Below are positions 11,600-22,925 of a DNA stretch of 64,000 nt, in pieces. The stretch's first letter is position 1. The number at the start of each line of letters is the position of its first letter. The notes under the pieces were generated by a model. The model was not told the origin of the DNA and searched no databases. It saw only the letters and a list, made by a program, of their open reading frames with translations. Origin of the DNA: Lytechinus variegatus (Eukaryota; Echinodermata; Echinoidea; Temnopleuroida; Toxopneustidae); NCBI RefSeq assembly GCF_018143015.1, contig NC_054751.1, positions 27,448,783 to 27,512,782 of the forward strand. The letters run 5' to 3'. The translations under genes and the position numbers were made by a program.

Positions 11600-12002
11600 G
11601 TCTCGCCTGCATAACAGAGCGAGACTACAGGTGCCGCTTTTTCGACGACGAACGGAGGCGGCGTCAAATCAGTGTCATCATAGCTTATAAAGTGGACCTA
11701 GTTCATAAAACTTGGACATAAGGGTTATCAAGTATTAGTAATTAACATATCCTGCCTGAGTTTGAGGTCACAGGACTAAGGTCAAATGTCAATTAGGGTC
11801 AATGAACTTTTGGCATGCTGGGGTATTCGTTGAATTTCCATCATAATTTTAATGTTTATGGAGCTATAGTTCATAAAACGTGGACATAAGAGTAATCAGG
11901 TATCAGTGAACATATTCTGTGCAAATTTAAGGTCACATGACCAAGGTCATTTAGGGTCAATGAACTTTGGCCATGTTGGGGTATATGTTGAATTACAATC
12001 GT
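11600..12002 (-). mobile_element. truncated GTCTCAC-ended repeat carrying DR1-like motifs
   Basis: In reverse orientation this matches the 3' part of the elements at 24470-25672 and 41618-42533: the GTCTCGC...GCGAGAC terminal hairpin, AAAGCGGC, and about two units of the internal repeat (GGTCACATGACCAAGGTCA, AGGGTCAATGAACTTTGGCC). The 5' part is missing. Confidence 0.75.
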
Positions 12003-12389
12003 GAACGGCTGCCTTTGACTCGCCGTACGGTCGCCATTAGGGAAATTTGTCTGAGGTATTATAGCATTCATACTTTCTTAGCAATCGGGTAAAAATAAAA
12101 TCACCATTTTTAATGGGGCAGCTGCTCGTATGAGATAATTATCTGCTCAAAGGTGCTTTAAAAAATGTCCTGCTTGGGGGTCTGAATCGCAAAAAATTCA
12201 GCTCGCGTGTCCGTATCATCTTCCCCATGATGATGTTAAATAGTGCTTAAAATCTTTCCTTTAGTATATCGAAAAGTTTATTGCTGGCAATTCTCACACG
12301 CATTTATTGTTTTTTGACATGATTGGGATATTTTTCCAGTATTTAAAAACTTGGATTTATAAGACTAGTGTTCATTTTTCAAATCGGAA

Positions 12390-12960
12390 TAACAAAAAAA
12401 AAACTTCTTCCTCTTCCTCCTCCTCTTCTAGCTTCTTATTCTCCTCCTTCTACTACTACTACTTCTATTACTACTTCTCATTCTTCTCATATACATAATG
12501 TTCATTCCTTGACGCAGGATCTTCTGTTCCTCTATATGTCCAGCTCCTCGATCCTGCAGTGACGTCGTTTTAAAAAAATGATCCTTCTTCTTTTCCTTCT
12601 CCTTCTGTACTTCTTCTTCTCCTCGATCCTCCTCCTCCTTTTTCTTCTTCTTTTCTTCTTCTTTCATACATAATTTACATAAGGTTCATTCCTTGACGCA
12701 GGATCTTCTGTTCCTCTATATGTCCAGCTCCTCGATCCTGCAGTGACGTCGTTTTAAAAAATGATCCTTCTTCTTTTCCTTCTCCTTCTGTACTTCTTCT
12801 TCTCCTCCTCCTTCGTCTTATTTTCTTCTTCTTTCATACATAATTTACATAAGGTTCATTCCTAGACGCAGGATCTTCTGTTCCTATATATGTCCAGCTA
12901 CTCCTGGTGATATTGCAGTGACGTTTTAAGAATTTATCCTTCTTCTTATAATTGTACCTC
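12390..12960. repeat. pyrimidine-rich satellite, three units of about 180 bp
   Basis: A CTT/CCT-rich tract is organised in about three units. Each contains TTCATTCCTTGACGCAGG, ATATGTCCAGCTCCTCGATC, TGCAGTGACGTC and CATACATAATTTACATAAGG. Open frames here are low-complexity and not credible genes. Confidence 0.75.
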
Positions 12961-13014
12961 TCTGATCGAGCTTTTCCTTCTCGTCCATGTACCTTCTCAT
13001 CCTCTTTATAGGCC

Positions 13015-14190
13015 CAGTGGCGTAACTACGGGGACACGTGCCCCCCCCCCCTCCATTGCCTTGCAAAAAAAAGGAGAAAAAGAGGGAGAAAGAAAGAGAA
13101 ACGTAATTTAGGGATAGTGGATATTATACAGTGCGTATAAAAAAAAGTTTACACTTAAAAAAAGTCCTGTAAAATTATACATTTGTAATATCCTGAAGAT
13201 TTTTCCACATTTTAACATTGGCACAGATCCATTTAAGCAAATGACGATATAACTGTCGAAAAATATTTCCGCTTGAGTGAGCACCACTTACTTTTGAAAA
13301 GTTAGTGAAAAATGATTTGCGCAGAACTTTAAAATAGTTATGCGAATAAAAGTAGACCTTAATCATGAAGAACACATGGAATTTAGCTAGTAAATTTGAT
13401 TAGAAGATATCTTTTACCTTTTGAACTTGTTTCCTTGCCCATAACACTTCGAAGAGTGCATTGCGCCCCACCCCACTCCCCCACACACCAAGGCCATTGT
13501 GACGATATTTGCTTTACACTGAGCTGTGATTTACATGGAATGGCTTAGGCTTGATTTTCATTTTGTAAGCTTTGGAAAAGTGTGGAGAAACAAGTATTGA
13601 ATGAAAATGACATGTAAACCCACTTTAAATGATAAAACCTTAGTAAAAAAAAAATGCTGGAGATGTCTGATATAAACTTTTGTTCAGATTCAGTTATGTC
13701 CTCAGATCCAGCTGGCATAAAAATGGTAAAGGTTGTGCTTACTCAGTGTTGAAATTTCAATTTGGGTGGAAAAATTTTTACAAAATGTTTGAATGTATCC
13801 GTTTTTATTCAATTGACTAAAAGTGCAAGGGAAATGTATGAGAAATGTTTCGCAGGGTAAGTTTGATTTCGCCCTTTCCCTTTGACACAGCGTGAAAACG
13901 AGCATTTCTGCGCAAACAGGTTTCTGCGAGCTTTACAAAAATGGACAGTGCTCACTAAAGTGTAACATTCTGTCAAAACTTTTACTGTCGTTGGATAGAT
14001 GAGACCCAAACCCAAGATTATATGCAAAAAAATTACCCACATGTTGTATATTTTTTAATTCACAGGGCTTTTTCAAAGTGTAAACTTTTTTGATACGCAC
14101 TGTATAACATAAGAAATATATACTTTTTCTTGTCATAACGAAACATAATTTTTTCTTTGATACGATATTGAACATCGAAATTGATTAGAT
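13015..14190. mobile_element. hAT-element copy interrupted by a mariner-type MITE
   Basis: 13015-13126 (CAGTGGCGTAACTACGGGG, GAGGGAGAAAGAAAGAGAAA) matches the left end of the hAT element at 5895. After the insertion, 14103-14160 (ACATAAGAAA...GAAACATAATTTT) resumes the homology seen at 6045-6085. The right end is not recognisable. Confidence 0.65.
13129..14102. mobile_element. mariner/Tc1-type MITE with TA target duplication
   Basis: Left end CAGTGCGTATAAAAAAAAGT and right end TTTTTTGATACGCACTG are inverted over about 30 bases, including TTTACACTT / AAGTGTAAA. TA flanks both sides (13127-13128 and 14103-14104), as expected for the IS630-Tc1-mariner group. The 974 bp hold no intact transposase. 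Confidence 0.8.
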
Positions 14191-14867
14191 TGTTTCTTAA
14201 TTGTTTAATAAACAAAACAAAATAGTACATCTTACATGTCTTGAAGTGTCAGGTCTGATTAGTCCACAAAATATGATCCAAGTTGGCTGGCAAGGTTCCT
14301 TAAATTAATGTCCACAATGCGATGATGAAATTGATTTTGAAACACGCTGGATAATAAGAGTCACTGTACGGGTCTCTGTAACGAGTTGAAATGACGGTGA
14401 AGACGATGTTGATGATGATTAACAGTCAATTTCAGCAATCCATGCATGGGTTGAAAAGCTTTAATTAGAATTAAAACTTTAACAGGTTGATGATCTCGAT
14501 GAGAACTGAGAATTCCTCTCTCTCAGATCATTGATGGTGTGCAAATAATTCCACAGAAGATTCCAGTTGGAAATAAACTATGCTCTGACATAAAGTCTAG
14601 TGTGAAACTTTGAGTTCTGATCTGATATAATGAAGAAACTGCCAGCTTATTTCCACTACATGTATAGTGTTGTCTTGAAAAAGAACAATCTCCTTCCTTG
14701 TGTCTAGAGTAGTTCAATTCTAGAAGACTCTTGAATGACCTCAGTGAAACATTGTAAACAAAATAGCTATTAAATCCTATCTTTGTATATTCCAGAAATA
14801 ACAAAAATTACTGAGCGCCCCATTAGGCATGCCTAACAAAGCTGTACTGAGACATTCTGGAATATTC

Positions 14868-15448
14868 TTAAAGGATAATGAAACCATTGGAAAAAGATAG
14901 CTTGTGTGAAAAGAGAAAAATCAAAGAAACAGATCAACAAAAGTTTTAGAAAAATTGAACAAATAATGAGAAAGTTATGAGCATTTGAATATTGCGATCA
15001 CTAATGCTATGGAGATAGCAAATTGGCAATGCAACAAAGATGTGTGATGTCACTTGTGAACAACTCTCCCCATTACTTTAGAATATATTTCACTTGACTC
15101 TTTTATCACATCCATCCATTGATCACGTGTTCTTTCTACATGAGGGCATGTAATACATATTTTTAAAGAAAAGGATAAAGAGTTTGTATCATCAGAAGAA
15201 AAAGCAAAAAGAGACATTTTGAGGGTATTTTATAGTCCACCAAAGGTAAAGTTGTTCATCAGTGACATCACACATCCGTGTCGCATTGCCAATGGGAGGA
15301 TCTCCATAGCATTAGTGATTGTAATATTTAAATGCCCATAACTTTCTCATTATTTGTCCGATTTTTCTCAAACTTTCCTTATTCTTATTCTTTGATTTTT
15401 CTGTTTCTACACAAGCCTATTTGTTCCAAAGGTTTCATTCCCCTTTAA
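14868..15448. mobile_element. foldback MITE with TTAAAGG ends
   Basis: Left end TTAAAGGATAATGAAACC and right end GGTTTCATTCCCCTTTAA are inverted. The arms share AAAAATCAAAGAA, ATAATGAGAAAGTTATG, ATGCTATGGAGAT and GTGTGATGTCACTTGTGA in mirrored order. About 580 bp, no coding sequence. Confidence 0.8.
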
Positions 15449-15590
15449 TCACTATGCTATATACTTACAGATGAAATACTAAATAAATGGTTGACATAAT
15501 CTTCTTATATACAGCTTAGAGCCATTTTGTTCGACTTCAATGGATCCCAGTGCTGGGATTGTCTGTTAATAATCCTGTTGAAGCACTAGC

Positions 15591-16430
15591 GTACCTAAGG
15601 GGGGGGGGGCAGGGGGAAGACTGCCCCCTGACCGTTAACTCATGCAGGGGACGTACCCCCTGACGAGTCACAACTGATCCAGGGGATGCTATGAAAACAG
15701 ACATGTGGCCCCTCTCTTGAACTTGAAGACCTTTTTTTTTTGCTTGTCAATTTGTTTTCTTGTACGAAATGTCCTTTTTTTGCGGTTGAAGACCCCCCCC
15801 CCCTTTTTTTTTTTGCTTGTCAAATTTTTTGCGGAAGAAATATCCTTAAAAAAAATTGCCACCAGTTTTGGAAAATCATAGTACGCCGCTGTGTTGAAGG
15901 GGATCGAAGGGTGCTAAAGTCAATATACACCAAATCCTCGCACTTCCAGCTTTTATTATTTCATGTAGCGACACATGATGCTTCTTTTCATGACTAGGCC
16001 CCATGAAGGGGCTGCCCCCTGCATGCAAGGTCCGATGAATACAACTACATTTCCAGCCCGAGTTTCGTTCGCATTAGCTGGATTTAGGCCCTTCTACTCT
16101 AGCCTTCATGGATTCCTTTTATCCTTAAACTGTACCTTTTTTCCGGTCTGATCGAGTATCACAAATTTTCAGCTCGCGCTTCGCTCTCGCAATATTTGAT
16201 TAGTAAGATATGTAGAATGACTACAATTTATTGCTTCTGTGTTTAGGGTAGGCATCTAAAAAATAATATGAATTAGCACGCGCTTGGCGCTCGCATTAGG
16301 TGACTAAGCCTGCTCTTCGATCGTGAATTCAATCCCTTTAAAAAATAGTCCTTAAAATGTCCCTATTATGGGGTCAATATATACAAAAACTTAAGTTCGC
16401 GCTTTGCGCAGCTTGCATTGTTTGTTTACT
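15591..16430. mobile_element. decayed hAT-like fragment with CTCGCGCTTCGCTCTCGC repeats
   Basis: It opens with CACTAGCGTACCTAAGGGGG and contains GCTCGCGCTTCGCTCTCGC and related motifs near 16171, 16278 and 16395, like the interior of the element at 5895-7072. No matching right end or target duplication is seen. Confidence 0.5.
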
Positions 16431-16559
16431 CATGCTGACGAAATTTTCTTACGATGTCCCCTTTTATATGAACTAGTATACTGGTACCAGTCAAAAGGAA
16501 ATTCAGAGAGAAATCCAAAACATGCATCAAATAATGTCTTGGAGCGATTTATAAGGTAA

Positions 16560-16592
16560 TGACCTTTGACCTAAGGTAATGACCTTTGACCT
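16560..16592. promoter_or_regulatory. two perfect DR1 nuclear-receptor motifs upstream of ATP5ME
   Basis: TGACCTTTGACCT (reverse complement AGGTCAAAGGTCA) occurs at 16560-16572 and again at 16580-16592, about 340-375 bases before the ATP5ME start codon. DR1 is the consensus for RXR heterodimers, HNF4 and COUP-TF. The motif also occurs in a repeat family of this window, so a repeat origin cannot be excluded. Confidence 0.45.
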
Positions 16593-16933
16593 TTACTTTG
16601 ATTTTGAGTTTGACCCCCGGACAAATAATATTTAACTTGATTTTCGTGTAGGCCTATGTTAATTATTTGTATGATTGACAAAATATGTTAAAACCAATGA
16701 TGATATTTTATTTCTTCACCTTTAAAAACTCTTCCAAAGATATCATGAAATTTCACTATAGTCCCACATGCATACTTTAATTCATTTTAATTCAATTTAC
16801 AACGAATTCCGAGAGGGTTGGGTGCAAAATATGACCCTAATACCAATCAATCACTCGTCACACTTGAGGTCGACATTTGATGGGCGAATTACGTATAGGT
16901 CGATTGTACGGGTTCCCGTAAAGTTTGGCAAAG

Positions 16934-16972
16934 ATGGCTCCCGCTCCAGTTGCAGTTTCTCCTTTGATCAAG
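16934..16972 (+). CDS. ATP5ME: ATP5ME coding exon 1
   Basis: Thirteen codons ending VSPLIK, then donor AAG|GTAAAT, phase 0. The 5' UTR length is unknown; no TATA box is evident. Confidence 0.92.
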
Positions 16973-19900
16973 GTAAATTACTGGTTATCGGTTTCTTTTC
17001 ACTTACTTAATTACTGCAATAGTTTCTACATTAGTTAACATGACGTATGTGTTTTAGGCCCTTTCTACTGTATGAAATTTAATTATATTCTCGCATTCTT
17101 GAGCGAGCGCCATTATCACCACTCACTGCGAGGTGAGTCGCACACAAGTCAAAGTGACCTATGATTTTAGTTCCTGTGTAATTTGAATGATTAAATCACA
17201 GAATTATGACGAATATATTGGATATGTATGTGTAAGAACTGCGTGCGCTAGTGATATAAATGGCCATCCGTGTTTCGGGGGGGGTTCGAATCGTGACTGC
17301 AACACATTCCATTTAAAAGTAAACTAATATTCAACAAAGTTTCGTGCAAAATTCATATTGTGAAATGACATTTTATTTTTAGAACAAAACATATTGCAGG
17401 AAAACTTTAACACATTCATTGTCTTCTGGGCAGGTTAGATCTACTTTAAACATATACCGTAGCGTAGGCCTACTAGTATGGCAGTGTATCCTATTGCCGG
17501 ACACCTTTATTTCAGTGCTTTAAAAATGACAACTAGAGGAAATACAATGAAGAAAAATTATACCTTGCTATTCCAAATATTCTGAAAATTATGAATATGA
17601 TGAAATTATTTTATATTTTCCAACCGTTTTCTTTGCACCGCACTTGCCGCATACCCCTCCGCGAAAAACAATTATTTTCGTGCGTGACAAATTACATCAT
17701 AATTCCGGACGCGCCACGGACGGGTAAAAATATTCTTAATTATAATGGTGTAAGAAAAAGTTGGTGTGATTTTTTTCATGATATATCATCTCATGAGTAA
17801 ATTCTAAGTTTTGGTTTGCTTTCTTATATCGATTTTGAGCAGATCTTTGTAATAAATTGGTGTTTGCTAACTAATTTATTTTTTTTTTGATTGCGCGGAA
17901 CGGTGTTCGATATGGCAATTTCCAGTATTTATGCTCGTTCATATCGTGACCCTCAGTCAAGTTCTATCGATGCGCAGATGATCGTTGACGGCTCTCTACC
18001 TCGCGCACGGACGGCCGGGGTACTTGAGAACTAGCCGCCGTCGACGATCTGATCGATGGAGCGGACGAGATTGAAATTCGGCGAATCAGGCCCGAAATTA
18101 GGTTCGTATTGCCATCAGAAAATAGATCAATTGGGATCAATTGTTAATGCAAAACTATGTTATATGATATTTTAAGCATTTTCTGTCATTTTAGAGAAAA
18201 ATAAGGTAAAAGTTGGATTTTTTCGCCTTGTTTTTGCAAACTTGTTCTTTGAATTGATCTGTGAAATTGAACTGCGGAAGTCTTACGGAACGAAATTGAT
18301 TTCGTACGCAGTACTATGCGCGTCCGGAAATATGATAGTGTCCGGTAATACAATACGTGACTATACTAGGGTCTACTTGATTTTTTTTTTTGCAGTTGCA
18401 CATGCAGTTAGTATGATGGGGGGACCTAAAGCTACGCAGTTTGTTTTCAAACAATAAATTAAAAACTTTCCCAATTTTTATATTTCAACAAATTATATTT
18501 CACTAATTTGTGGCAAACATTTTAAAGATCATTAACCAAGAGGAAAATATCGCAAAAGTCACTAATACGAAAATCTCGCCGTGTTTTCCGAACACCTCTT
18601 GATTTTTCCGCCCGATGTAGAAGGGGTCCTAAAGCTACGCACTCGATTTATTATGCAAATAAAAACCAGTATTACCTGTGCCTCAATTTCTAAAATATAT
18701 TCAAATTATTATAGGATAAAATGAAATTAAAGCGAATATAACTCCCAAATCCCAAACACTTGTTGGTTTTCTCTGCATTTAAAGATTTACGGCAGGTCGG
18801 CAGCCTCTGTTGAAAAAAAATTAAATAGGAATTGTTCGTCACCCTGCAGTCACAGTTCCACACGCAGAGTGTGCATTTGCCGTAAAAACTGCATGCGCGA
18901 TGAGTGGTGCGTAGCTGTAGGACCCGCGCAGCTTTAGGACCCCCTACCATACTGTCACCTGTTAGGCTTGAGATTTTAAAGAATTTATAGGAATGTTCAT
19001 ATTTTATTCAAAGGGTCCTCACAAGAATGTGCTTTAATTTTAGATTTTGAGTGCTTTGCTTTGCATTTGGCAGGGTGCTACATGTACATAAGCACTAGCC
19101 CGATTGCCTGGGGCAAGTAAAAGTTAGTCGGTCAAGTGTTTTGAAGTAAAGACCAAAACTACTTGCCTGAATTGTTCAAGCAAAATTCTCACAGTAGAAT
19201 TGCCAAAATTAGCCACTCAGTGCATAAATGTAGTTTTACATTATTGTACTGTACTAGACCAAAAGCTTCAGTCTCTGTATTTTGGTTGTTCCGCTGAACT
19301 GCGTTGGCTCACTCACCAATACATAGACTGAAAAGCTTGGAGGCCCGTACGTACAGACAACGTATTTTAGCAGTAACGTTAGATCGAACAACGGGAACCC
19401 GATTTTCTGATCGTTTTTTGTACATAAAGTGTCATATTATGAAAAAGAAATCACATCCATATTTACAAAAAAATGTTTAAAATTCAGAAATATCGTACCT
19501 TAGACCTCAGTTACCGCTAATTCTTTTGAAATGATGATCGAAACATCGTCATCTTCGATCCTTTCGTTGGTCAAGGTAAGTTGCCATCTTGGATGACGTC
19601 ATCATCATTACAGACGTATTTACCAGTCGCTACCTATCGCGATTTGTGCCGCTGCTTTGCGCTGCGCTTGGACATATTGATGTGCGTGCGTTCGGAACTT
19701 GTCGCTCGCATTGATTGGCCAAGATATCGAAAATTTAATCGGAAAGCCTTGATAAAAGCACAACTCGTTGACGGCTGCCATATTTTCCTCTCCGGCAGAA
19801 AGTCAAAAAATAAGGAATAACCCGGGGAATAACTCATCGGTAACGTATATTTTCAAAATATTATAAAATGTATATGATATCGATAGAAAGATTAGAGTCT

Positions 19901-22900
19901 AACGAAAATAGTGGACTTTCGTCCAAGATAATATAATGTCATTTAGAATCTAAAAGAAGTAACAAATCTGGACAAAACCCGTCCGCCGAATTGTCGGACC
20001 AGATTACACATGAAGGCTCGTATTGACACATTGCCGTCGGTAAATGGGGATTGTAGTAAAATGTCAGAAATTGTTGAATAAATCCCCAGAAACGACGGTT
20101 ATTCCTGTCTAGTACTGTACATACTATTTGTAAAACATTTTAACAAGTTGTAAAATTCATGACCATTTACTTTTTTCTTTGTCTTCTTTGCAGTTTGCAA
20201 GGTACTCAGCCTTGTTGGTTGGCATTGCCTATGGATCAAGGCATAACAGTAAGTTTAACTAAACTTCTCATTAAAAATATTAAAACTGCTTTTTATTAGT
20301 ATAAGGCTGTAATTTATGATATGATAAATGGATGTACAGATAAGACTTACATCTACATGTAAACATGTTTTTATGTTATAATACAGAAGCTTCTAGAGAT
20401 TTCTATTTCTTAATACCTAGCAATTCAAATTTTCCTCATTTTAATATTTCCTTTTTATCATTGATATGTACTACCTTTTTAAGGTTGGTAATCTATTAGA
20501 CATTTGATTGGATACCTGTAGATCATGGTGTGTATTCTATGCTGTGCCTGATGTTCACAATCAATAATAGGCTGTTGGTTGACCACTTTTTCCTATGACA
20601 GACATGTCAAGTTTAACGGCTATGGCTATGAGTAAGAAATGAAGAAATTTTTAAATGAATGATGAATTTTAAGTGCAGGGATGAAAATGGAAATCGGTAG
20701 AACTACAGTTTAAATTCCAGGAAAACTAGTCTTTAAATGAGGTTTGTATAATTACTTTAAAAGTGACATGCTGTGATTAATGCACATGTAGTGTGTTGAG
20801 CACACCAAGCTTGGAGTACACTGGTTGACCATTCTCTCAGTATCAACATAAGTAACATCAAAATAAGGGCATGTATTATGGAACACGTATTACAAAGTGC
20901 ATGCATTCAGAATGCATTGATGGCTGGGCTAGGCATAAATGTTTTCTTTGTATGGACCCCATTCAATGAATGAATCTCCTTTTTCTACTTGGTCAGCAAC
21001 AATGAACTATTTGGTATCTTCTGTCCATTGTTTCATGGAATTTTCTTTATTGCCAGTTTTGGAAAGATTAACTGGGAATCTTGGGTTCCATTATGCTGGG
21101 ACTGACTGTATGATAGTTACATAGTATGATTATCAATGTCTGTACTAGTATGTGAAGTACTTGTATGTGCACATGGATCCCTCAAACAAATTCATATCAA
21201 TGTACTACGAAGGGTTTATCATTTGACTATTCCATTGAGAGAAAAAATGGACCAAAATAATGAGGAAAGTGATCTGAAAAAATATTAACATGTACATGTA
21301 ATTGTAGAATATCAGTGGAGATAAGAAAAGTGGTCTTCAAGAGGATCATCTTCCTGTAATCATCTTCCTGTTAATAATGTTTCAATTGGAAAAATTTCAA
21401 GGGAAACAAAATTTTCGGTCATAATTAGGCATGATATTCTCTCAACTAAAATAGGAATTCTGATTTTTTTTAATTTCATATTTTTTTTAACGTGAAATAC
21501 TCTGCCCAAGAAGATTCTAATGCTGTTTTTTATTGCTTTTTAAAGTCAAATGAGAAAACTATCATGCAGACTCACTTTGAAAAAAAATCACTTTCGATTT
21601 CTTTACTGTGCAAGAGCTGTAAACCCTGACCGGGCCGCCTCGGTCTTCATCAGTGACTTAGCGACCCTTGACTATTTTTCTGGGGGGGGGGTTACAGAGG
21701 GGAATATCATGCCTGCATAATAGACAGGTGGTCTTTCTTTTGTCACTAAAAACAGGATTGACTGTATAATCTTTTGTCTTTTATCCAAAAAACAGAAACA
21801 TTAGAAAAGAATGAGGCATACATCCTTGATATGAAGGCCAAAGCGAAGGAAGCAGAGGAGAAGAAAGCACAGCAAGCAACAGCAGCAGCAGCGGGTAAGA
21901 AACCACTGTCTTTTAATACAAGCAGGGGCCTGTAAAACTGATCTTATTGATTGATTGATTGACTGATATTTACAACTGATAGCATTGATCGTTATGTGTG
22001 ATTAATCATACAAATCAGTTGTAGGATCAATTGCAAAGCTTGTTGTGGAGCCCAGGGGACCATTTTTCTTTATTTGTTACACCCCTTCGAATGTTAATGT
22101 ACACAGCAAAAAATGAATTGATATTCAGAAACTGTAAATGCTGTGCAAAAGAGAAAATATTTTTGAAGAACAAAAGAACATGGAGAATATGTGAGTGCTT
22201 TCCATTTTGAAATCTCTGATAACTAATAAAGTTTTTTATAATACTGGTAATGATGATAATAGCTATTTTGTATATAGCACTTTTCTCATAATGGTCCAAA
22301 GCGCTTTACGGCATATTAATACCCCAGTCATCAGATCCTTGTGTGCCAGCATACAATTATGCCCCTTCTCCACTCCCTGGGGAGCATTCCAACAAGGGAC
22401 CAAGACTAAGTTACTAGGTATACCACATACGCTTTCGCATCCTTCCGGGTACCCATTTAGCACCTGGGTCGAGAGTGGCAAAGTGTGGATTAACGCCTTG
22501 CCACAGGACACTAGGCTGCAGTGGGATTCGAACACACAACACTCTGTTTTCAAGGCAAGAGTCAGAACCACTACACCACGGCTCTTGTATGTTAGCTTCA
22601 TGATTGAAACAGAGACTGAATATATGGATACATATTCTGTTTGATACATGTAATTACTTCTGAAAAGTGAAGGCTGTCTGTGAAGACCAGTGAGACAATG
22701 AACTTGTCTATTTAAGTGAAAACCTGGTGGACTCCATTTTCTTTCTGCCTCATTTCTGGACAGGGCAGTATTTGTAATTAGAGATTTTGGAAGCCCATTA
22801 TAGATCAGCAGTCATAAGTTGCTGCAAGGGGAGGCCCCAAATGTGAAGCAATGTCATTGAATGTACATTAATGTATCCATTTCTTTCTGCTTCCCCTAGG

Positions 22901-22925
22901 TGGAGAGGGCAGTATTTTCGACTAG
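16934..22925 (+). CDS. ATP5ME: ATP synthase membrane subunit e, mitochondrial (4 coding exons)
   Basis: Joining 16934-16972, 20194-20248, 21796-21894 and 22900-22925 gives 219 bases with compatible phases: 72 residues plus TAG. The N-terminal part reads APVAVSPLIKFARYSALLVG followed by IAYGSRHN, closely matching the family signature VSPLIKLGRYSAL..GVAYG. Residues about 14-29 form the single inner-membrane helix with a GxxxG-like face, which supports F1Fo-ATPase dimerisation at cristae. Residues 32-64 are a charged Lys/Glu/Ala-rich helix. The C-terminus GEGSIFD resembles the vertebrate DDSILK end. Length agrees with the family (about 69-71). The start ATG is in good context (AAGATGG). All introns have GT-AG ends. 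Two DR1 motifs lie upstream and two poly(A) signals downstream. Confidence 0.94.
17980..18049. repeat. GC-rich inverted repeat in ATP5ME intron 1
   Basis: GATCGTTGACGGC is mirrored by GCCGTCGACGATC with a GC-rich loop between (CGCGCACGGACGGCCGGGG). It stands out from the AT-rich surroundings; role unknown. Confidence 0.5.
18408..18955. repeat. repeat with GGTCCTAAAGCTACGCA motifs, possible TIR element
   Basis: AGTATG.TGGGGGGACCTAAAGCTACGC near 18410 is mirrored by GCGCAGCTTTAGGACCCCCTACCATACT near 18926-18953, giving imperfect terminal inverted repeats about 550 bp apart. Two more copies lie inside: GGTCCTAAAGCTACGCA near 18627 and, inverted, TGCGTAGCTGTAGGACC near 18908. There is no clear target duplication and no coding sequence. 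Confidence 0.55.
19531..19575 (+). CDS. candidate alternative first coding exon of ATP5ME
   Basis: ATGATGATCGAAACATCG...TTGGTCAAG followed by GTAAGT encodes MMIETSSSSILSLVK and ends at a phase-0 donor, the same phase as exon 1. Spliced to exon 2 it would give ..SILSLVK-FARYSALL, resembling VSPLIK-FARYSALL. The local sequence is richer in CpG than the rest of the intron. It could be a second promoter with an alternative N-terminus, or a coincidence. Confidence 0.35.
20194..20248 (+). CDS. ATP5ME: ATP5ME coding exon 2 (membrane helix)
   Basis: Acceptor TTCTTTGCAG, donor AACA|GTAAGT, phase 0 in and 1 out. Encodes FARYSALLVGIAYGSRHN, the conserved hydrophobic core. Confidence 0.93.
21796..21894 (+). 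CDS. ATP5ME: ATP5ME coding exon 3 (charged helix)
   Basis: Acceptor AAAAACAG, donor GCGG|GTAAGA, phase 1 in and 1 out. Encodes KTLEKNEAYILDMKAKAKEA and then a Glu/Lys/Ala-rich tail. Confidence 0.92.
22244..22595 (-). mobile_element. tRNA-derived SINE
   Basis: On the minus strand the head (about 22595 to 22525) shows an A box (TGGTGTAGTGG) and a B box (TGTTCGAATCC) at tRNA-like spacing. The body contains a CCACACTTTGCC..CTCGACCCAGGTGC block and the far end is an AT-rich trinucleotide tail (TATCATCATTA). It lies in ATP5ME intron 3, opposite to the gene. Related copies: 61110-61345, 35000-35335 and 37480-37710. Confidence 0.75.
22733..22860 (+). pseudogene. decayed tandem copy of the ATP5ME terminal exon and 3' UTR
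   Basis: CCATTTTCTTTCTGCCTCAT..GGGCAGTATTTGTAATTAGAG..GCCCATTATAGATCAGCAGTCA..AAGTTGCTGCAAGGGGA parallels 22878-22985, which contains the real last exon (CCATTTCTTTCTGCTTCCCC, GGGCAGTATTTTCGACTAGAG, GACCAGCAGTCACAAGTTGC). An AG remains before GGCAGTATTTG, so a residual acceptor exists. Its use after exon 3 would give a different, shorter C-terminus. Confidence 0.7.
22900..22925 (+). CDS. ATP5ME: ATP5ME coding exon 4 with stop
   Basis: Acceptor TTCCCCTAG, phase 1 in. Encodes GGEGSIFD and TAG at 22923-22925. The 3' UTR continues to about 23310 or 23440. Confidence 0.9.

Noticed and set aside
12307..12667. Ser/Thr/Glu/Lys-rich frames
   Set aside because: Produced by the CTT/CCT-rich satellite.
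19581..19837. Overlapping plus and minus frames next to the candidate ATP5ME alternative exon
   Set aside because: No conserved motif recognised; the frames overlap each other, consistent with chance in CpG-richer sequence.
22195..22649. 149- and 128-codon frames in ATP5ME intron 3
   Set aside because: They lie across a tRNA-derived SINE and show no protein features.
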